The notes beneath the pieces were generated by a model. It did not search any database. It was not told where the DNA came from and saw nothing but the letters and a program-made list of their open reading frames with translations. Both the position numbers and the translations under genes were made by a program. From Nothopassalora personata (lineage: Eukaryota > Ascomycota > Dothideomycetes > Mycosphaerellales > Mycosphaerellaceae), in assembly GCA_033816765.1 (NCBI GenBank), contig CM066289.1:1798001-1862000 (forward strand): 64,000 nt of DNA, in the 5' to 3' direction. Below are positions 61,066 through 64,000 of the stretch, piece after piece (position 1 is the first letter of the stretch; each line of letters begins with the position of its first letter).

Positions 61066-61323
61066 AGCAAAACTTGGTGCCGATGGAGCCTCCTTGAGTC
61101 TATACGCAGCAATGCAGTCTGCGATGGATGGATACGCATTTCACGCCAACCCTGTGCGTTCGGATTGACAGCCAGACCACCCATAGGCTTTCCTCAGGAA
61201 AAAAAAAGCCGAACGGGGATCAGTGGGATACTAGGCCCAGCTTACTTTCGAACTGTTGGTTTCCTGTGCAGCTGCGAATGTTGGAAGATGGCCTTGGAAG
61301 GTGACCCATAAAGACATCCCAGC
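61066..61323. other. Short intergenic region
   Basis: No feature recognised; an A-run at about 61199-61207. Confidence 0.3.
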
Positions 61324-62541
61324 ATGTCTTACGCAAGAGGCAACTTTGCCACGCTGTGCCTAGCCGCAGTTGACGGCAGACGCAATGCTTTGGTTGGTGC
61401 GTCTCGTTCATGTGCCCTTCATTCTGATGGCCACGGGTGCAGCTGCATCCGCCTTTGTCAAAGACTCTAAAGACCATAAAGGCAACAGGCTTGGCATTCA
61501 CGGTCCACTCCGCAAAGAACTGGAAGCTGGCCATTCTCTCGCCGCATTCGAAGGAGTTGGCAGCTCAGACTGTCAAATCTTTCAAGACGTCGACTTTGGC
61601 ATTCCGTGCAGCATTGAAGGAGCACCAAGCCCGTGTTTCCGCGCCGAGACTTTCAATTGAGCGAAGTGCCAGCTGCTACTCGATAATCAGGGTGAGAATT
61701 GCCAGAACCGGGATTGCTATTTCGCTTTCGGCACCGGTCATGATCTGACTTTGAATGGGTTCACGTATTACAATGGCCAAGATGTGGTAAGAGCAGCTGG
61801 CTTCAGTGGTGTAAGCAAGCTTGATACTCGTGCCATCGAGAATCCTCACATTTCGACATTCTTTAGTCTCAAGGTCTATCAGTCCGAACGAACCTCAACT
61901 GCAAATCCTGGTGCGTATTAATCTCCGCCGAGACAACCCCTCTGATGTCTATCACATCGCGTTCCATCGGCACTTTTCAGATGACACCTCCACCTAGTGG
62001 TACTAGGCGCCCACCCTGCCCTCAACCACTTTGTGGGAAATCCATCCCCACGAACCTCTTGCTGCAGATTCGGAGTGCCGGCAGGCGGGGCGTCGAAAGG
62101 CCCCTCCCCTATCGCCTGGATCCGCACCAATATTCTTCGAAAATCTGACCATCGACCGGGATCGGTATTCTGTGCAACCACTGATCAGATCTCGGAGCTC
62201 GGGCACATCTTGATGGTTCTGGTGTGGCAGAAACGATACCAGAGGTCTCCTACTTACCCGAAGTGCGTGCGCTGTCAGATTACGGCTTCGTCTGCACGAA
62301 CAAAGACAACTCTGCGGACGCTCGCCTGCAGCAAATGCGCAGATGTATCGAAAGCTCTTCACTATACAGTGGCGCTTCATCCGGCAACTTCAACACTCCA
62401 AAAGAAAACACAGATGGAATGGTTCCGGAGATCGGCTGGCCGGCGGTGGGGATGCGATTCTGCAAAGCGTCTATCACGTGCGATATTGATGTCGGCGAGG
62501 AATTGAAGCGTGGAGTGCTAGTGGGCGATGCATGTGAGTAA
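61324..62541 (+). pseudogene. Unresolved, probably degraded gene(s)
   Basis: Coding-like segments exist but no clean model. ATG at 61385 gives a signal-peptide-like MLWLVRLVHVPFILMATG start; its frame meets TGA at 61658 and then stays open to about 61919 with Cys-rich, Tyr/Phe-rich sequence (CQLLLDNQGENCQNRDCYFAF). A possible intron follows (GTGCGT ... TTTTCAG, ~61913-61979). A further open stretch at 62224-62541 (VSYLPEVRALSDYGFVCTNK) lies in another frame. Either a multi-exon gene I cannot assemble or a recently broken secreted-protein gene. Confidence 0.3.
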
Positions 62542-62644
62542 CGATCGGATCTCAGGCAGCGCGCTTAGCACGCAGTTTGAGGATAACGGACTTTGGCGTC
62601 AAAATGAAAGAGAATCTATTCGGGAAGACTCAATACGACTTTTC

Positions 62645-64000
62645 TCACTCCGATGAGCTGCACCCAGTTGACACAACAGCATGGTCCGCAAGCTCTCTAT
62701 CCATTCTTCTTTTCTTGAAAATGCTGCCGCCAGTCCAGATAGCCGTTGGGACGGCAGTAAACATACTGATGCAGCCCAGTATTAGAGTAGCAGTCGGCCA
62801 GCCTTGGGCATCCACCACAAATCCGGCAAGAAGTGGTCCTATCATGGCCCCAGCGGCCCAAGCCATGTTGAAGAGAGCATACGCTTGAGCGAAAGCACCG
62901 TTCTTGCCGAAGAATCCCGGAGGATGGCGTTGTGCTTTGGCTTCCACAGCGTATGCTATCTCTGCCATGATGGGAGTAAGGGCCAGAGTCAAGCCAAATC
63001 CAATGAGCGCCAGCAGTGCGCAGAGAAGGACTTTTTGACCCATGCTGTCGTGTGAGACCAGCCGAAGGAGGATCTGGAACGGACAGCAGAGAACGAAACC
63101 AGCTGTCGCAAACCACCTAGGTCCGTACTTGTCTGACAAGCGGCCAATCAGGGGACCTGCGAACGAGGCGACCACAATCGGCAAGAAGACCAAGCCTGCT
63201 CCTGTCGAGTCCCAATTGAATGTATCCCGGACGAACAATGGTAGTGTTGAGTCGAAAGAGGTCATAAGTGAAGATTGGATGACACATGCCTGTTAAAATG
63301 ACGATTAGAACCACTCTCTTCGTCTCAAAATGTCTCAGGGGTGTGGAGATCTAGTCGGGGCAACATACCCATAATGCGCACAGCACTCTTCGAGAACCAA
63401 AGAGGAAGACCACGGGCGGAAGCCGCGCGACCACCGCTTTCACGAACCCTCGAGCGCTTTCAGGGATTAGCGAAGTAGCGTGACTGGGTGCGTGGCTCGC
63501 TTTGGGTTCCATTGGAGGTTCTTCTGACATTTCCTGTTCGACCTCATCTCCACTCCTCGTCGAACCGCCTTTTCGCGCCTGCTTTTCCACATCGGCCCAA
63601 GACTCCTGATTCTCGGCCCTAAGAGCCTCTTCTGCGGATGGCGATTGGTCTGGCAACCATTTCCTGGCGTTCTTCTTTTCGATCATGGCAAATCGCATGA
63701 TTATGTCCAGCACAATCAGTCCGAACGCCATGGCATAAACCTGGTAGTACCCAGCGTACTGGAATACAACACCTCCTAGGAGTGGTGCAAGAAGGATGCC
63801 GAGACTCATGGAGAGTCCAACATAACCCATAGCGCTGCCGACATCATCGGGACCCACTGTGTCGACCAATAGGGCTAAGCCAACCACCCAGACCACGGCA
63901 GCGCTTGCTCCTTGCAAAACACGACCGGCCGCGAGTAGTCCGATGCTGTCACCGACGGTCAACATAGCTGTCGAGGCTCCTAGAAGTAGCAGTCCCACCA
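62645..64000 (-). CDS. MFS transporter, partial (start lies beyond the window)
   Basis: Minus-strand exons from the window edge to 63369 and 63289-62645, separated by a 79-nt GT-AG intron in phase 0. About twelve-helix MFS layout: helices around LLAAGRVLQGASAAVVWVVG and GYVGLSMSLGILLAPLLGG, then a long charged central loop (~63480-63660). The second half has FAGPLIGRLSDKYGPRWFA and GAMIGPLLAGFVVDAQGW. The RxSDKxGxR motif at a loop is the MFS signature. It resembles the fungal multidrug/vesicular amine-like DHA1 group (inference), so the substrate is unknown. Confidence 0.85.

Overview
The window is nuclear DNA from a filamentous ascomycete, most likely a Dothideomycete (inference). The evidence is short GT-AG introns of about 48-80 nt with CTAAC/CTGAC-like branch sites, ascomycete housekeeping genes (ERD2-type KDEL receptor, dihydroxy-acid dehydratase, TMA23, a MoaD-type molybdopterin synthase subunit), and C-to-T mutation at CpA (RIP) confined to repeats.

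Layout. 1-11,248 is gene-bearing left flank: FG-rich protein, KDEL receptor, ILV3-like dehydratase, a Cys/Tyr/Arg-rich hypothetical, a ubiquitin-like-fold candidate divergently paired with a MOCS2A-type protein, and a small secreted Cys-rich protein. 11,249-12,699 and 55,412-55,584 are the two halves of one minus-strand gene with dsRNA-binding-like repeats. It is split by a 42.7-kb nest of transposons. 55,585-64,000 is right flank: a disordered repeat protein, an F-box-like/DUF protein, TMA23, an unresolved degraded locus and the C-terminal part of an MFS transporter that runs off the window.

The nest has complete target-site duplications at every level. The outermost layer is a Ty1/copia element (A; LTRs 12,700-12,875 and 55,236-55,411; TSD GCGTT). 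Inside A sit a pogo/Fot1-type DNA transposon (TA, 44-bp TIRs), a second copia (B; TSD ATACC) and an old solo LTR (TAGCC); all of these carry RIP-type damage. Undamaged and therefore younger are three chromodomain Ty3/gypsy elements (G1 TATAA, G2 GCTAC, G3 AAAAC), two gag-only elements (N1 ATAGA, N2 CTATA) and a solo LTR (TTTAG) inside B. Each young pair of LTRs looks identical by eye.

The most interesting content is a recurring antisense cargo. G1, N1 and N2 each carry, between the last element gene and the 3' LTR and on the opposite strand, a small gene whose cysteines fit the Zn(II)2Cys6 spacing. In G1 it has five coding introns, all phase-consistent. In N1/N2 the gag is almost identical, while the antisense gene and the LTRs have diverged. 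A second new-looking feature is an RNA hairpin at the gag stop codon of G2 and G3. It has the same architecture in both, an identical 7-nt loop and compensatory stem changes, exactly where pol must be reached by a -1 frame change.
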